From: Pestalotiopsis fici W106-1
Taxonomy: Eukaryota; Ascomycota; Sordariomycetes; Amphisphaeriales; Sporocadaceae
Length of the DNA stretch: 64,000 nt
Direction of reading: 5' to 3'
NCBI RefSeq assembly: GCF_000516985.1
Contig: NW_006917096.1
Location: 3,519,606 to 3,583,605 of the forward strand
Below are positions 13,315 through 23,256 of this stretch, in pieces. The stretch's first letter is position 1, and each line of letters starts with the position of its first letter. The position numbers were made by a program, and so were the translations under genes. Under the pieces are notes generated by a model that was not told the origin of the DNA, did not search any database, and worked only from the letters and a program-made list of their open reading frames with translations.

Positions 13315-14182
13315 ATGTTGTTCCAATCAGTCATTGTCCTGGCGGCGGCTTCATTGTCGCTGGCTGCCACGCCGCAGGGATTTACACCTGCTACCGAGAC
13401 TCCATTGATAGTATCCTTCTCTGGTATCGATGCGAGTGGTGGCAAGCAAATTGCGAAAGAGGGTCAGTGGAATCTGCCATTCTTAGTCTATAGTGCCCGA
13501 CTAACATGATTCCGCTACAGTGTCGCAGAAACAGCCTCAGATCGCCACGAATGCAAAGCTGACGGGAACGACGTATGCCGTCATGATGATTGACCTGGAC
13601 ATTCCGACGGACAGCCCACCTCAGACCAGCACTTTGCTCCACTGGATGCAGACCGATCTGATGCAGGCCAGTACTCCCACGGCACTGAACACGACCGCCG
13701 GCACCTCTCAGGTCTTCACACTGCAAATGCCAGGGGCGGTCGCGGCGGCTGCGTCGTACTTTGGGCCTGCACCTCCTGCCCGCACGCCTCTATCGCATAG
13801 ATACACGCAACTCTTGATCGATACCTCATCCGCATCTACGGAAAGCATGAGCGTTCTCACGCAGGCCGCACAGAGCCGTCAGGGTTTCAACGCAGAGACA
13901 GTCCTGACCCAAGCTGGACTCTTGGACAAGGTGGTAGCGGGCAACTTCTTCGTCGTCACGAATCCCGGCCCCGCCGCCGACTCGACGGCCGGAGCTGGAA
14001 CGGGCACGACTACTGGAAACTCCACCACGGGAAGCGGACGAGGCACTGGTACGGAGAACAAATCCAACTCTACGACCACGAGCACTGCGACGCCATTCAA
14101 GTCAGCTGCGGCTGCCTGGTATGACGTGAATGTGTTGCTTTTGGGAGTAGCTTTGGTTGCGGGAACCTTCTTTTCTCTGTAA
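13315..14182 (+). CDS. Secreted, probably GPI-anchored PEBP-like protein
   Basis: Exons are 13315-13462 and 13521-14182, joined across a 58-bp intron (donor GTCAGT, acceptor CTACAG), giving 269 aa. The start gives a signal peptide (hydrophobic residues about 3-18, MLFQSVIVLAAASLSLA). The PEBP fold signature follows: a MIDLDIP segment (about 72-78) in place of the usual DPDAP, LLHW at about 88-91, then GPAPPARTPLSHRYTQLLID (131-150), the classical GPxPPxGxHRY ligand-site motif. The C-terminal third is a Ser/Thr/Gly-rich linker ending in a hydrophobic tail (WYDVNVLLLGVALVAGTFFSL, last 21 residues), typical of a GPI-attachment signal. The cargo or ligand (lipid or other anion) is not known from sequence. 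The transcript probably ends soon after 14182. Confidence 0.85.
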
Positions 14183-15293
14183 GCAGAGGAAGTTTGTAAC
14201 AATATGTCTTACTTATATACCCTTGATACACAATACCGCATATTCTCGAATCAGCTCGTCACGTAATTCCAGGCATACTCGTGTTTGGCAATGCAGAGAC
14301 TAGCCAATGATCAAATTTGATGTTGTATGCTGAGAATGGAGGAGTGATGGATTTGCCGATAGATTTTTACATACTCCAAGAATAAAATGAATGTACAAGA
14401 ACTTTTTCAAACTTGTACTTGAGTTTATGTATTTTTATGCTACTTTCTCGGCGTGTATTGGTTAGGACTATAGTACCAAGTTGTAGATTGGTGTGGCTTG
14501 AGCCTTAGCAACGAACAAAGTGGTATCAAGAACATAATTAAAGAAAGGATTCGATAGTAAGTTCTAATGTATTGCAATAAATTTACTGATTTATTTTCTA
14601 TTCAATTCTGCTCACTGGTGATACGAACTCTTCTTTTACTCTTTTCCAAAGTCAGCAACCGCGCGGCCCGCACGGACCATAATTCGAATGCCCCAGTTAG
14701 TCATTTAATTCTCGGCGGTTCAAGCTCAAACTAACAACTAGACAAGGAGCCCGCGCGGCTACTTACACAAGTGCAAGCTGAAATATTGGTTCTCGTCCCT
14801 GTTCACGTCGAGCGCGCCCCAGCAAACACGGATCAACAAGACATTCTTGTAGAAAATTAAGTCTCCGATGGCTGTCGGGTCGGCGTTGGTCGAGTTGCAA
14901 CCTGCCGCTTAGTCATCGCTGTTCGGCCTCTGCCGTTGCTCTTCAATCTCAAAACTCAGATGCTGCTCAACTCGCGGCTTTGTAAGGTAACGCGCGCGCT
15001 TTGATACGATAATTTGCAAGCAATGATGAGAGAATTTTCCAGATGCCTGAAAATTCCAGCCACGTAAAGGTAGGGACTCCCTTGTGGAGAGACTTATATG
15101 ACAAACTATATAAAGAAGGTGGTCAAAGTTGCATATTTCACAAAAATATTTCCAACAACCTCAATAAGCTATTCGCAAATTAATCAACAAAAGTCCAACT
15201 TTGATCTATCACCACCAATATTTATTTGAGTTGATCAACTGAATCTCTGTCCACGTCCCGAGGAAGTACGAAAGAGCCAAAGAAAAAGACAAC
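14183..15293. promoter_or_regulatory. Intergenic region; presumed promoter of the AIF-like gene
   Basis: There are no ORFs of interest. A TATA-like stretch ACTATATAAAG lies at about 15104-15114, some 185 bp before the next start codon, followed by an A-rich, C/T-poor leader typical of fungal 5' UTRs. This makes it a plausible core promoter. The remainder (14.2-15.0 kb) shows nothing recognisable. Confidence 0.4.
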
Positions 15294-16454
15294 ATGACCA
15301 AAACTATTGTCATTCTAGGCGCCGGCCTTGCTGGGCTGCCTGTCGCCCACTACCTACTCTCCCGAACTGCAGCCACGCATAAAGATATTCGTATCGTTCT
15401 TGTCAACCCCAGTGATACCTTTTACTGGAATCTTGCCTCTCCGCGGATCGTGCTACCCGGACAGCTGGTGGAAGACAAGTACATGTGGTCCATTCCAGAA
15501 CTATTCGCAAAGTATCCAGTCGATAAGTTTGAGTTTGTGGCCGGAAAAGCTGAGACTCTCTCACCCGAGGACAACTCCGTTGTTGTGCGCCTAGCCGACG
15601 GCTCGAGTCGAACTATTGCCTATCACACCGTCATCGTGGCTACGGGTGCCGACGCCAGGGACAATATGCCGTGGAAGCCCCTGAGCAGCAGCACCGAGAC
15701 GCGCGAGGCCATTGCCAAATTGCAGGGAGCCATCGAGAAAGCAAAGTCTATCGTCGTGGCAGGCGGTGGTGTGACCGGTGTCGAGTTGGCTGGAGAACTT
15801 GGAGCTGCGTATTCAAAGTCGGGACTCAAGGAGGTGACGCTCATTGTGTCTGATGCCCTCCCACTCGAACGCCGCATCATGAGGCGGACGCGAGAGTCCG
15901 CCCTGCGCCAACTCACGGGTCTCGGCGTCAAGGTCTTGGTCGAGTCTAGGGTCATTGCCGTTTTGCCGGGCCAAGGCTCCAAGCAGACGCTGGAAATCTC
16001 CAAGCAGGCCGGGACCAAGACGACCATCGAGACCGACCTGTTTGTCCCGACATATGGCGTCATCACCAACACGCAATTCGCGCCAGCCTCCATGAAGGAC
16101 GCCGAGGGCCGTCTCGCCCAGGACTCCCGGTTGCGGGCCCCCGGCTACGACAATGTGTTTGTGCTCGGCGACGCGGGTAATCTGCAGCCCATGCAGGGCG
16201 TCAACGTGGAAGGGCAGCTGCGGCACCTGACCAAGCAGTTTGACGCCTATCTTCGCGGCGCCGCCATGGACGAGTACAAGTTTGACAGCAACAAGATCAT
16301 GATGGGAGTCTCGGTCGGTCCCAGCGGCGGCACCGGACAGTTTGGATCCATGAAGCCCTTTAGCTTCCTCGTCGGCATGATGCGCAAGCAGCTGGGTACC
16401 AACTACTCAAAGGATTATGCTGCTGGGGTGCGCACTCTGTTTGGCAAGTGGTAG
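15294..16454 (+). CDS. AIF/AMID-type FAD-dependent pyridine nucleotide oxidoreductase
   Basis: A single exon encodes 386 aa. The N-terminus has the FAD Rossmann loop GAGLAG (residues 9-14). A conserved VATGAD segment lies at 115-120 and a second dinucleotide (NAD(P)H) loop GGGVTGVELAGEL at 157-169. A second FAD contact, VFVLGDAGN, lies at 288-296. This layout is that of class-I disulfide-reductase-like flavoproteins of the AIF-M2/AMID group; there is no CxxxxC redox disulfide, so it is not a glutathione or dihydrolipoamide reductase. The likely reaction is NAD(P)H oxidation with transfer to a quinone or other acceptor. There is no clear mitochondrial presequence or membrane segment at the N-terminus. 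The start is the first ATG after an A-rich leader. GC content is higher than in the surrounding intergenic DNA. The electron acceptor and physiological role cannot be read from sequence. Confidence 0.9.
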   Translation: MTKTIVILGAGLAGLPVAHYLLSRTAATHKDIRIVLVNPSDTFYWNLASPRIVLPGQLVEDKYMWSIPELFAKYPVDKFEFVAGKAETLSPEDNSVVVRLADGSSRTIAYHTVIVATGADARDNMPWKPLSSSTETREAIAKLQGAIEKAKSIVVAGGGVTGVELAGELGAAYSKSGLKEVTLIVSDALPLERRIMRRTRESALRQLTGLGVKVLVESRVIAVLPGQGSKQTLEISKQAGTKTTIETDLFVPTYGVITNTQFAPASMKDAEGRLAQDSRLRAPGYDNVFVLGDAGNLQPMQGVNVEGQLRHLTKQFDAYLRGAAMDEYKFDSNKIMMGVSVGPSGGTGQFGSMKPFSFLVGMMRKQLGTNYSKDYAAGVRTLFGKW

Positions 16455-17427
16455 AGTTGATTTGTCCTTGGCATCTTGGAGTTGTGGCTGTATATATCTG
16501 TTGTTTAATTCGCTTCACCGATACCATCGATCTCTTTGTTTTCTTTTTCTTTCACATTTCACTAAGTAGCCTGCGACTTTTTCATTTCCATAGTCCTAGC
16601 ATGATTTGAATCTCAAGATGATAAATTCCAACATGTAGCTTAAACACAATGCCTGTTTGAACCAAACTTGAAAGCCCTCGATCGTGGTGAACGTTACCTA
16701 GCAATTATGCCTATCACACAGTTGTGTGGCTACAGATTTCCCGCTACACATCATTATGATCACTGGTCTTGGCACGAGTATATTGTAGACAATACAAAAC
16801 AGACTTGTCAATTTTATTGCATTGAACACCAAGACGGTAAATTCGCACAACGTGGAGCACATTGGAACTGAGAGAATTGTTACTCACTGGAAAAGGGGCT
16901 GATAAATGGGACAAGATTCAGCGGGGCCGATTGTGTTAGCACCTGTGGATATAAAACACAACAATACGTATCGCCAATGACTATATAGTCTTACGTAAGC
17001 CACCAACACGACAAGAACTCAGGGCGGAGAATGGGCCGTGCTCCATGAGTCTGGAAACTTCTATGTGATAACGGGCTTTTGGCCAATGAATGATTGGGTA
17101 TATTTCATTGCCCAAGCCAGAGAAGCCCCTTGTCTATGGTATTCCTAGTCTGGATGACGACAGACGGCTCTGTTGTTATTCTATCGTAGTGAAGAAACAA
17201 CTCCGTCGAATATCTGTGCCGTGGCTTTATTTCAGACTTTGTCGCGAGGGGGTCTGCTCGATATGGCTGAGCGTACAGTCTAGACATGAGGCCTTCACAT
17301 CGGATCCTGCCAACCTATGCATGGTTGTGATGAAAGATAACTCGGCCACCATCAGCATTTAGAAGGCGCCTGTCGTCCCTGGTATTTGAGTCGATGATAC
17401 AGCATTCATTCAATCAATGCCAGTTCT
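16455..17427. other. Intergenic region, nothing recognised
   Basis: This gap separates the AIF-like gene (plus) from the 3' end of the MHF1 gene (minus), so it should hold two convergent terminator/3'-UTR regions. Short open frames here have no recognisable product. I see no RNA gene or repeat. Confidence 0.5.
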
Positions 17428-17864
17428 TCATCTCTTGGATTTGCCCTTGGCTTTTGTAGCCTTCTTCTTGTCGACAAAGTCCTTGATGATGCCATGCAAA
17501 TCTGCATTCCGCCTAGCCAGTAGCAGAACATCATCAGTGGTAATGGTTGATCTTCCAGCATGGCGACTGAAGCTTTCCAGGTCGATTGCAACGCTCTCTG
17601 ATATAATGTTTTAGCATGTTTATAACACGAAACCATGCAGTGGAGATCTTACCAATCTGTAGCCAGACCATCTCCATCAAGGCACCTATAAACTGAGGTG
17701 TGACATTGCGCTCTCTTCTCAACGATTCCTCGTCGGCAATCTTGCCCACGGCGTACCAGAGGGCAGCTTTCAGGCGCTACAATTTCATGAGCAAGAATAT
17801 TCTTCATGGCGGATTGGGGCAAATCTTTTACCTTGCGCGTTTCCTCATCTGCATCATCTGCCAT
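17428..17864 (-). CDS. MHF1: MHF1 / CENP-S histone-fold protein
   Basis: Three exons (17864-17832, 17776-17653, 17597-17428) give 108 aa. Both introns are 55 bp with GTAAAAG/TGTAG and GTAAGA/TCAG borders. The product matches the CENP-S/Mhf1 family: RLKAALWYAVGKI opens the histone fold, VTPQFIGALMEMVWLQIES follows, and the highly conserved HAGRSTITTDDVLLLARRN loop-helix is intact. A Lys-rich tail ends the protein. Mhf1 pairs with Mhf2/CENP-X as a histone-fold tetramer that targets the FANCM/Mph1 helicase to branched DNA and takes part in the CCAN at kinetochores. The protein is nuclear. Its first ATG faces the PGA2 gene across about 0.5 kb, so the two genes are probably driven from a shared intergenic promoter. 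Confidence 0.92.
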
Positions 17865-18380
17865 GGTTCAACAGATAGCTTGGCTGGAGTGATCTTCAAC
17901 TTCGAGGCTCACTTGTGATGTTTCAAACAAGCATTGACGCGTCTGATCGCGTTAAGTGCTGCCGCAGCCAAAAGGTGGGGAAGGGGACGGAGAGCCCTGG
18001 TCCTAGGCAAGGGGAAATGCGACCCTTGGGCGGTCAGGAGGTGCCCAAGCTGGCAATGTGGTAGCGGGCATTCCCCGTGTAGGGTTCCAGCTTACAGCGC
18101 GGCGGGGCTCTTGGCTCTTGCTGTCGCACTAGTGAAATCGCTATGAGGCTTCTTTTTTAGTGATGTTTTTACCGCGCAGCATGGGAAGAAAGTTTCCAAG
18201 CTCCTCAAATACTTCACACAAAGCTCTCGGCTCCTCCGGCTTCAACCCAATTTCCCACCAATTTTCTTCTGCTCTTCTGGCTTCTTTGAGATCTTTCAAC
18301 TATCCTAGACTGTTTATTACCCTCGACTTCACAATACCTGCAAATTTCTGCGCAAATCTGCGCGACAACAACCCGTCACA
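17865..18380. promoter_or_regulatory. Divergent promoter region between MHF1 and PGA2
   Basis: This 516-bp gap separates two start codons that point away from each other, so it must contain both promoters. The PGA2 side has a pyrimidine-rich stretch (about 18185-18330) followed by a leader ending CGACAACAACCCGTCACA just before its ATG. I see no clear TATA box or named factor site. Confidence 0.5.
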
Positions 18381-18863
18381 ATGTCGGAACTCTCAGATCT
18401 AGTCGCCCACCTGGGCGACTCGCTTCACCAGCTCTTCAGTCTCGTCACCATGGCAGGCGAGCGCTTTACCTCGAACCTGACGGCCTCCTTCTCGACCATG
18501 ACCATCAAGCATTGGATACGGCTCGTCATGATTGTCGGCACCTACATGCTGGTGCGGCCATACATTATCAAGTTCAGCGCCAAGTACCAGCAGAAGCAAT
18601 TTGAGAAGGCGCACGAGGAGGATGCGGCGGCGGCCATCTCGCCCAACCAGCTGCGCGGCCAGGTCGACATCCCTGAAGACAGCGACGACGACGAGGTGCC
18701 GGACCCCGAGGCCACCGCGGCTAGCACATCGGCCGACTGGGGAAAGAAGGCCCGCAAGCGACAGAGAGTCATGCTTAAGAAGCTCATTGACGCCGAGGAG
18801 CAGAGGCTGCAGGAGCTCCAGGAGGATGAAGAAGACAAGGACATTGAGCAGTATCTTACCTAG
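18381..18863 (+). CDS. PGA2: PGA2-like ER protein-trafficking protein
   Basis: A single exon encodes 160 aa. A short N-terminal region is followed by one membrane segment (about residues 45-64, HWIRLVMIVGTYMLVRPYII), then a long acidic cytosolic tail with DDDE-rich stretches and a charged C-terminal helix (about 120-156, KKARKRQRVMLKKL then acidic), probably a coiled coil. Length, the single TM and the RPYIIKF motif fit the fungal Pga2 family, needed in yeast for processing of Gas1 and alkaline phosphatase, i.e. ER exit or maturation of secretory cargo. The start codon agrees with a normal Kozak context and the 5' leader. It shares its upstream region with MHF1. Identification rests on remembered family features, not on an alignment. 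Confidence 0.8.
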   Translation: MSELSDLVAHLGDSLHQLFSLVTMAGERFTSNLTASFSTMTIKHWIRLVMIVGTYMLVRPYIIKFSAKYQQKQFEKAHEEDAAAAISPNQLRGQVDIPEDSDDDEVPDPEATAASTSADWGKKARKRQRVMLKKLIDAEEQRLQELQEDEEDKDIEQYLT

Positions 18864-21800
18864 GGCGGCATTCGTGTCTCCTCTGAACTCGCAGCAAGGA
18901 CTGGCTGCTAGGAACGATATTCCCTTCGACTGCCTCTTCTGTCGCCCTTGTCTATAAACGCTTGTATACGTTTTAATTACTGTACATTATCCAATATCGT
19001 ATCTGCCAGCGAGAGCTTCTGTGGCCTGGCCCTTGCTTGAGAATTGAATACAAATAATCAATAATAATACCCGGCACAGCTCACATCAATGCAGCAGACG
19101 TCCTGAACATGGTGACATTCTGTAAAGGTCCGTCTAGCATTGTGGATTTGGTTGTACATGCAGAACATGTAACATTTCCAGAAGGATTGTATGATCGAGT
19201 TCAAACACTGGTACCACATGAAATAATCAAATTGATTGAGCTCAGAGATGGAAACACTTAGCAGCATCTCAAATGGTTGAGATTACTGAGGTAGTATGTA
19301 CTGAGGAATGAGCAACTAAGCAACGGCTCGCTATGTTGCATGGATATTCTACACGATGGCAAGTGCAAGCCTTGCCATCGTTTCTCTATCCCAGTCCCTT
19401 CCCCCTGCACTACTTTCTATCTATCGGTTTTCGCAATTATTTCAGTCCGCCTTTAATCTGACGAACTTTGCAGCTTTTCCACGCTCAGGAGCTGCCCGCT
19501 TAGCTAGGGCCATGACCTGTTGGCTTCTCATACCAATTGTCCACATTCGCCGCCCATTGTTCTCAAATGAAATCTCGCATTCAAGCGAGAATTCTTGGAT
19601 GCATACTTGGCTACAACAGCTTCCGAAGCTGACCAAGTGTTTTGTGATGGCATTGCATGGCAACCTTTGACACCACCGGATGCTTCCGGAAGCGGTTGCC
19701 CACGTCCTCTGGTATGCAGATGGGAAACCCCTGATAGTGGTGAGTTGATGCCGTGCGATCCCCCCAATACTCCCTCGAGCACTTCACAGACCATCTATCC
19801 ACCGAATTCAATCAAACATAAAGTTGCCCGGTCTGTCACAGCAACTCATGTACTTTCCCTTCGCGGAAAAGATCTACCGGCAGACGCCATGGGTAACACA
19901 ACGTATACTCTGCCGCTCGTGCTAACATCCTTCCTGGCAAGCATACCAGAACCGCATTTGCTTATGCCGATACTTCCCACCATACTATCATTTCAGTATT
20001 GGAAACATCATGACAGCTGGTCTGACTTTGACTAACGACCGACGATTGCAACGAATCGCGGATCTTACCAAGAAGAAACAAAAACGCCAAATTCTCTAAA
20101 AGGAGGAGGAAGCACGACATATCGTACCCAACCAGATGATAGCTGCCAGGTGGCGGTCCTCATCGTAAGGCAAACATTACGACCTTTGTTCACGGCCCGC
20201 GGTCAATACTCCAGGACACTGCGACATGAGTTGCTTCACTCTCGATTACGGTCAAGCACATACGGATGCTTGCGCTCGTGACCGTTTAACCTCTTCTATT
20301 GCCGTGTGAATCCCCAAAGGTTTCAGCCATCCGGGTTGATAAGCCTGGATGGCAAAAGAACCAAAAGCATGATGTTGGACTCTGGAGATGATCCTCCCAA
20401 ATTTTCTTGGTCCTTTCGCAACGGCAAATCCGTTGGATGTGAGCAGACTGTTCGCTTATCTCCGAGGAAGCGCAAAGAACCACAGTTGTGGCCTTTTCGA
20501 AGGTTCCTCGTGAGCAAACATTCAAAGAAGAAGGCGAAAGTGAGGCTTTCCGCGTTACTTTCTTGCCGACAAGTATGAGCTCTTCATATCAAAGCATCTG
20601 ATCTTGAGACGATGTTGCAAGGTTAGCAGGGCCTATTTCGGCTCCGTCATCTGATCCTGGATCGCACCAAAGGCGGACTGAGAAAATCGCGGTTCGTACA
20701 ACTTTGAGGCCCCTGAGTATTCTTCTGTGGCGTAACCCATGGCATGTCATTATCCTTCAGTGCCTTGTATGCCTTTTGTTGCCCGACCACGATAGGGCCG
20801 GATGTGGGATCGCCATTCCCGACACATGAGCTCCAACAACGACTATTTTTGCTGGTGCAACAAGCCGTCAGCAGATTATTTCCAAGGTCGAACTTCAGCA
20901 TACGCTGACGAGGACACAAGAGCCAAGCAAGGCGCCTCGCAACAGTGGCCAAGGGTATCGTGGTGCTCCGCTGAGCAATTTGTACTTGGTACAGTCGAAT
21001 ACTTGAGCCAGCATGTAAGGCTGTTCGTTCGGCCACGGTCCTCGCTGCATCTCTCGGACAAGTTTCGAAGTGTCGCTGGTGGCCTCCAACATACATGTGA
21101 GAAGCTACGACGCGCGCCAGTGTCACTCCGGATAAGTCTCTGCGCTGTTCATATGCATCCTTTGTCAGCATATTCGCACACTGTTAGTATGCAAAGTTTT
21201 CGTGGCGATTTTCGGTATTTGTTCCTCGACGACTGCTGGGGGCTCGACGAAGATGGTGGAGGCGCGTGTTGTGGCTTGGCAGCATCTTATAGAGATCGGT
21301 GTATGCAATGCATCTGAGTTTCAAGTGGTAAAAGCCAGCATAAGAAGGATGGGTGGCTCCGTGATTCGATGACTTTTAATCGACTACTTCAAGCTGTGCA
21401 ACTTGAATTGGGCAGACACACAGTCAAGTTGGTGTGGTCGCTTCGTGCCATTGAACCAGCAGTCATGGTATAGGTGAGCGACGCTGGCATTCTTCATGCA
21501 CAAAGCACATCTTGTGGTACCAAGGCGAGGCCGATGGCTGAAATCTCTACATGGCGTGCCGACTCAGCACTTTCCAATGTTGTGGATGCCCAGAAGATGA
21601 CTTCATAAGTCTACTACTCTCATGGTGGCGCTTTCATCGGCAACGCGAATGCATATCAGTGGGGATGACTACTACTATGAGCTGCATTAGCAGACACTGA
21701 AGTCGATGAGATTCGTGGGTAGACCTCGGATCTTCCAAAGCAGGAGAGTTTTGCGCTTTCGCGATATCTTGTCGAATGATCCCCAAACGCATGTTTATGG

Positions 21801-23256
21801 GAGGATTCTGCGTAACACAGGCCACCGCCATTTCCATTACACAAGTCGCTGCTGGCATGATGACAACTGCGAATGGATCCAGGGCTCTCTGCTGACAACC
21901 TTGGAAACTACTGACGCACGTACCTGGAAATTCTTCAACGGTCATGTCCAAAAAGGATGATGACTTGCACTCATCCAGAGGGGTACAGAGTGTACGTACT
22001 CATATTATAGGACTTTCCTTGCAATGAAAAGGGCAGACCTCAGTACCACAAGCTGATGAAAGGTTCCGCCAGCAAGGCCACCACAGTCTGATGCTACGCC
22101 CGGTTGCAAAGCGTACCTAAAGTGCACGAGGTACTAAGCCCGCGAGGCGCAGGTCATTTTCAGCATTTCGCTGAGAGGCGGTGCAACCAGGATTATCTTT
22201 TTCACTCAAACCCGGAGTTCGGCGTGGCATTTCTTCTTCCGGAAATCACAAAGGATTTCTCAACGGGCTCTAACGGATAGAGAACCACGACAAAGCTCGG
22301 GAGGAATCTCATGGTTGCTTGTGAGATGTGTATAGGTGTTGGGTAGTGAGGGGCAAGGACTCGAACCAAGAACGCCAGGAAGCAGTATCCTTGTCGCTAC
22401 ATATGTATGCCCCTCCTTCAACATTGGCCGAAATCGCGAAAGAAACGTTGTAACATCCCGTTAAGGCTTGGGCCAAAAGAAGCCGTGGGACCCCGCGGCT
22501 TGTCAAAGGCTCCCACCGCATATTGAGGCGCCCAGATAGATCATCATCGAGGACATCTAGTGTGTGTGCGTGCGCTCTAAATTCCGCGACTGGCTGAAGC
22601 ACTGCAGAATGACCTGGTCAATCTTTGTCCGCCACTGCCCTAGAATGGCATGAGCTGCGGCCGAGAAGAGCCACAACCACCTCCACCTGCGTGTGAGCTG
22701 TTGAGAGATGAGAGATATGGCAGGTATACAATAGTTGTACGGTCTCACCGTGGAACTTTGGAACTTTCTTACTCTTCCTTCTTATAAGACAATACTGCCT
22801 CATATTGTCCCATCTTTTTCCTCAGGACAGGAGAGAGGCCAAGGCCCCCAACCTTATTCGAGATCCACCACCAAGCGTCGGGGAAGACCCTCACCTCACT
22901 CAGGCTTACACCTTATTTGGAAACACTTGTTCCCACACAACTGATCGATCACCTCCCCCCATCTTGCCACTTTCAAGAAATTTCATTTTTTGTCGTGAGC
23001 TTTTCTAGAATATTGTGCGCTGCTTTACTTTGCTTCTGTCTCAGCCTGTCACGCTTTTAAGTACATGCAGTAAAGTCAAGTGCCAAACCGAGGACTTTTC
23101 TGATTTGGCACAGAGCAGTCCTACTTACTAACCTACCTTGTCCATCATTAGAAGACAGTGGAGACAGGCCGCTTCAGGCTGCATCTGCCGTCATCATCGC
23201 AATCACCCATGCCTACGATGTCCTAGAACACACATTCTTCACCTGCCTTTGACACC
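18864..23256. other. 4.4-kb gene-poor stretch
   Basis: No coding gene can be supported. Numerous 60-170 codon open frames occur on both strands at 19.3-20.0, 20.3-20.6, 20.6-21.3 and 21.6-22.0 kb. They overlap in several frames, carry no recognisable domain, and do not connect through convincing splice sites. The only structured element I see is a tRNA-like segment at about 22.35-22.41 kb. The final 400 bp (about 22.8-23.25 kb) is pyrimidine-rich and probably the promoter/5' UTR of the next gene. A lineage-specific gene with several introns cannot be excluded. Confidence 0.45.
22347..22413 (-). other. tRNA-like fragment with perfect B box
   Basis: On the minus strand the segment starts GGGGCAT and ends GCCCCTCA, which can pair as an imperfect acceptor stem. 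It contains GGTTCGAGTCC, a perfect RNA polymerase III B box, and an A-box-like TAGCGACAAGG. At 67 nt it is too short, and the T-stem has internal mismatches, so a functional tRNA is unlikely. It may be a tRNA pseudogene or the head of a SINE-like element. Confidence 0.3.

Noticed and set aside
19356..21317. Moderately long frames (up to 174 codons) in the 19-21 kb stretch
   Set aside because: They overlap each other in opposite frames and show no recognisable motifs or consistent codon pattern.
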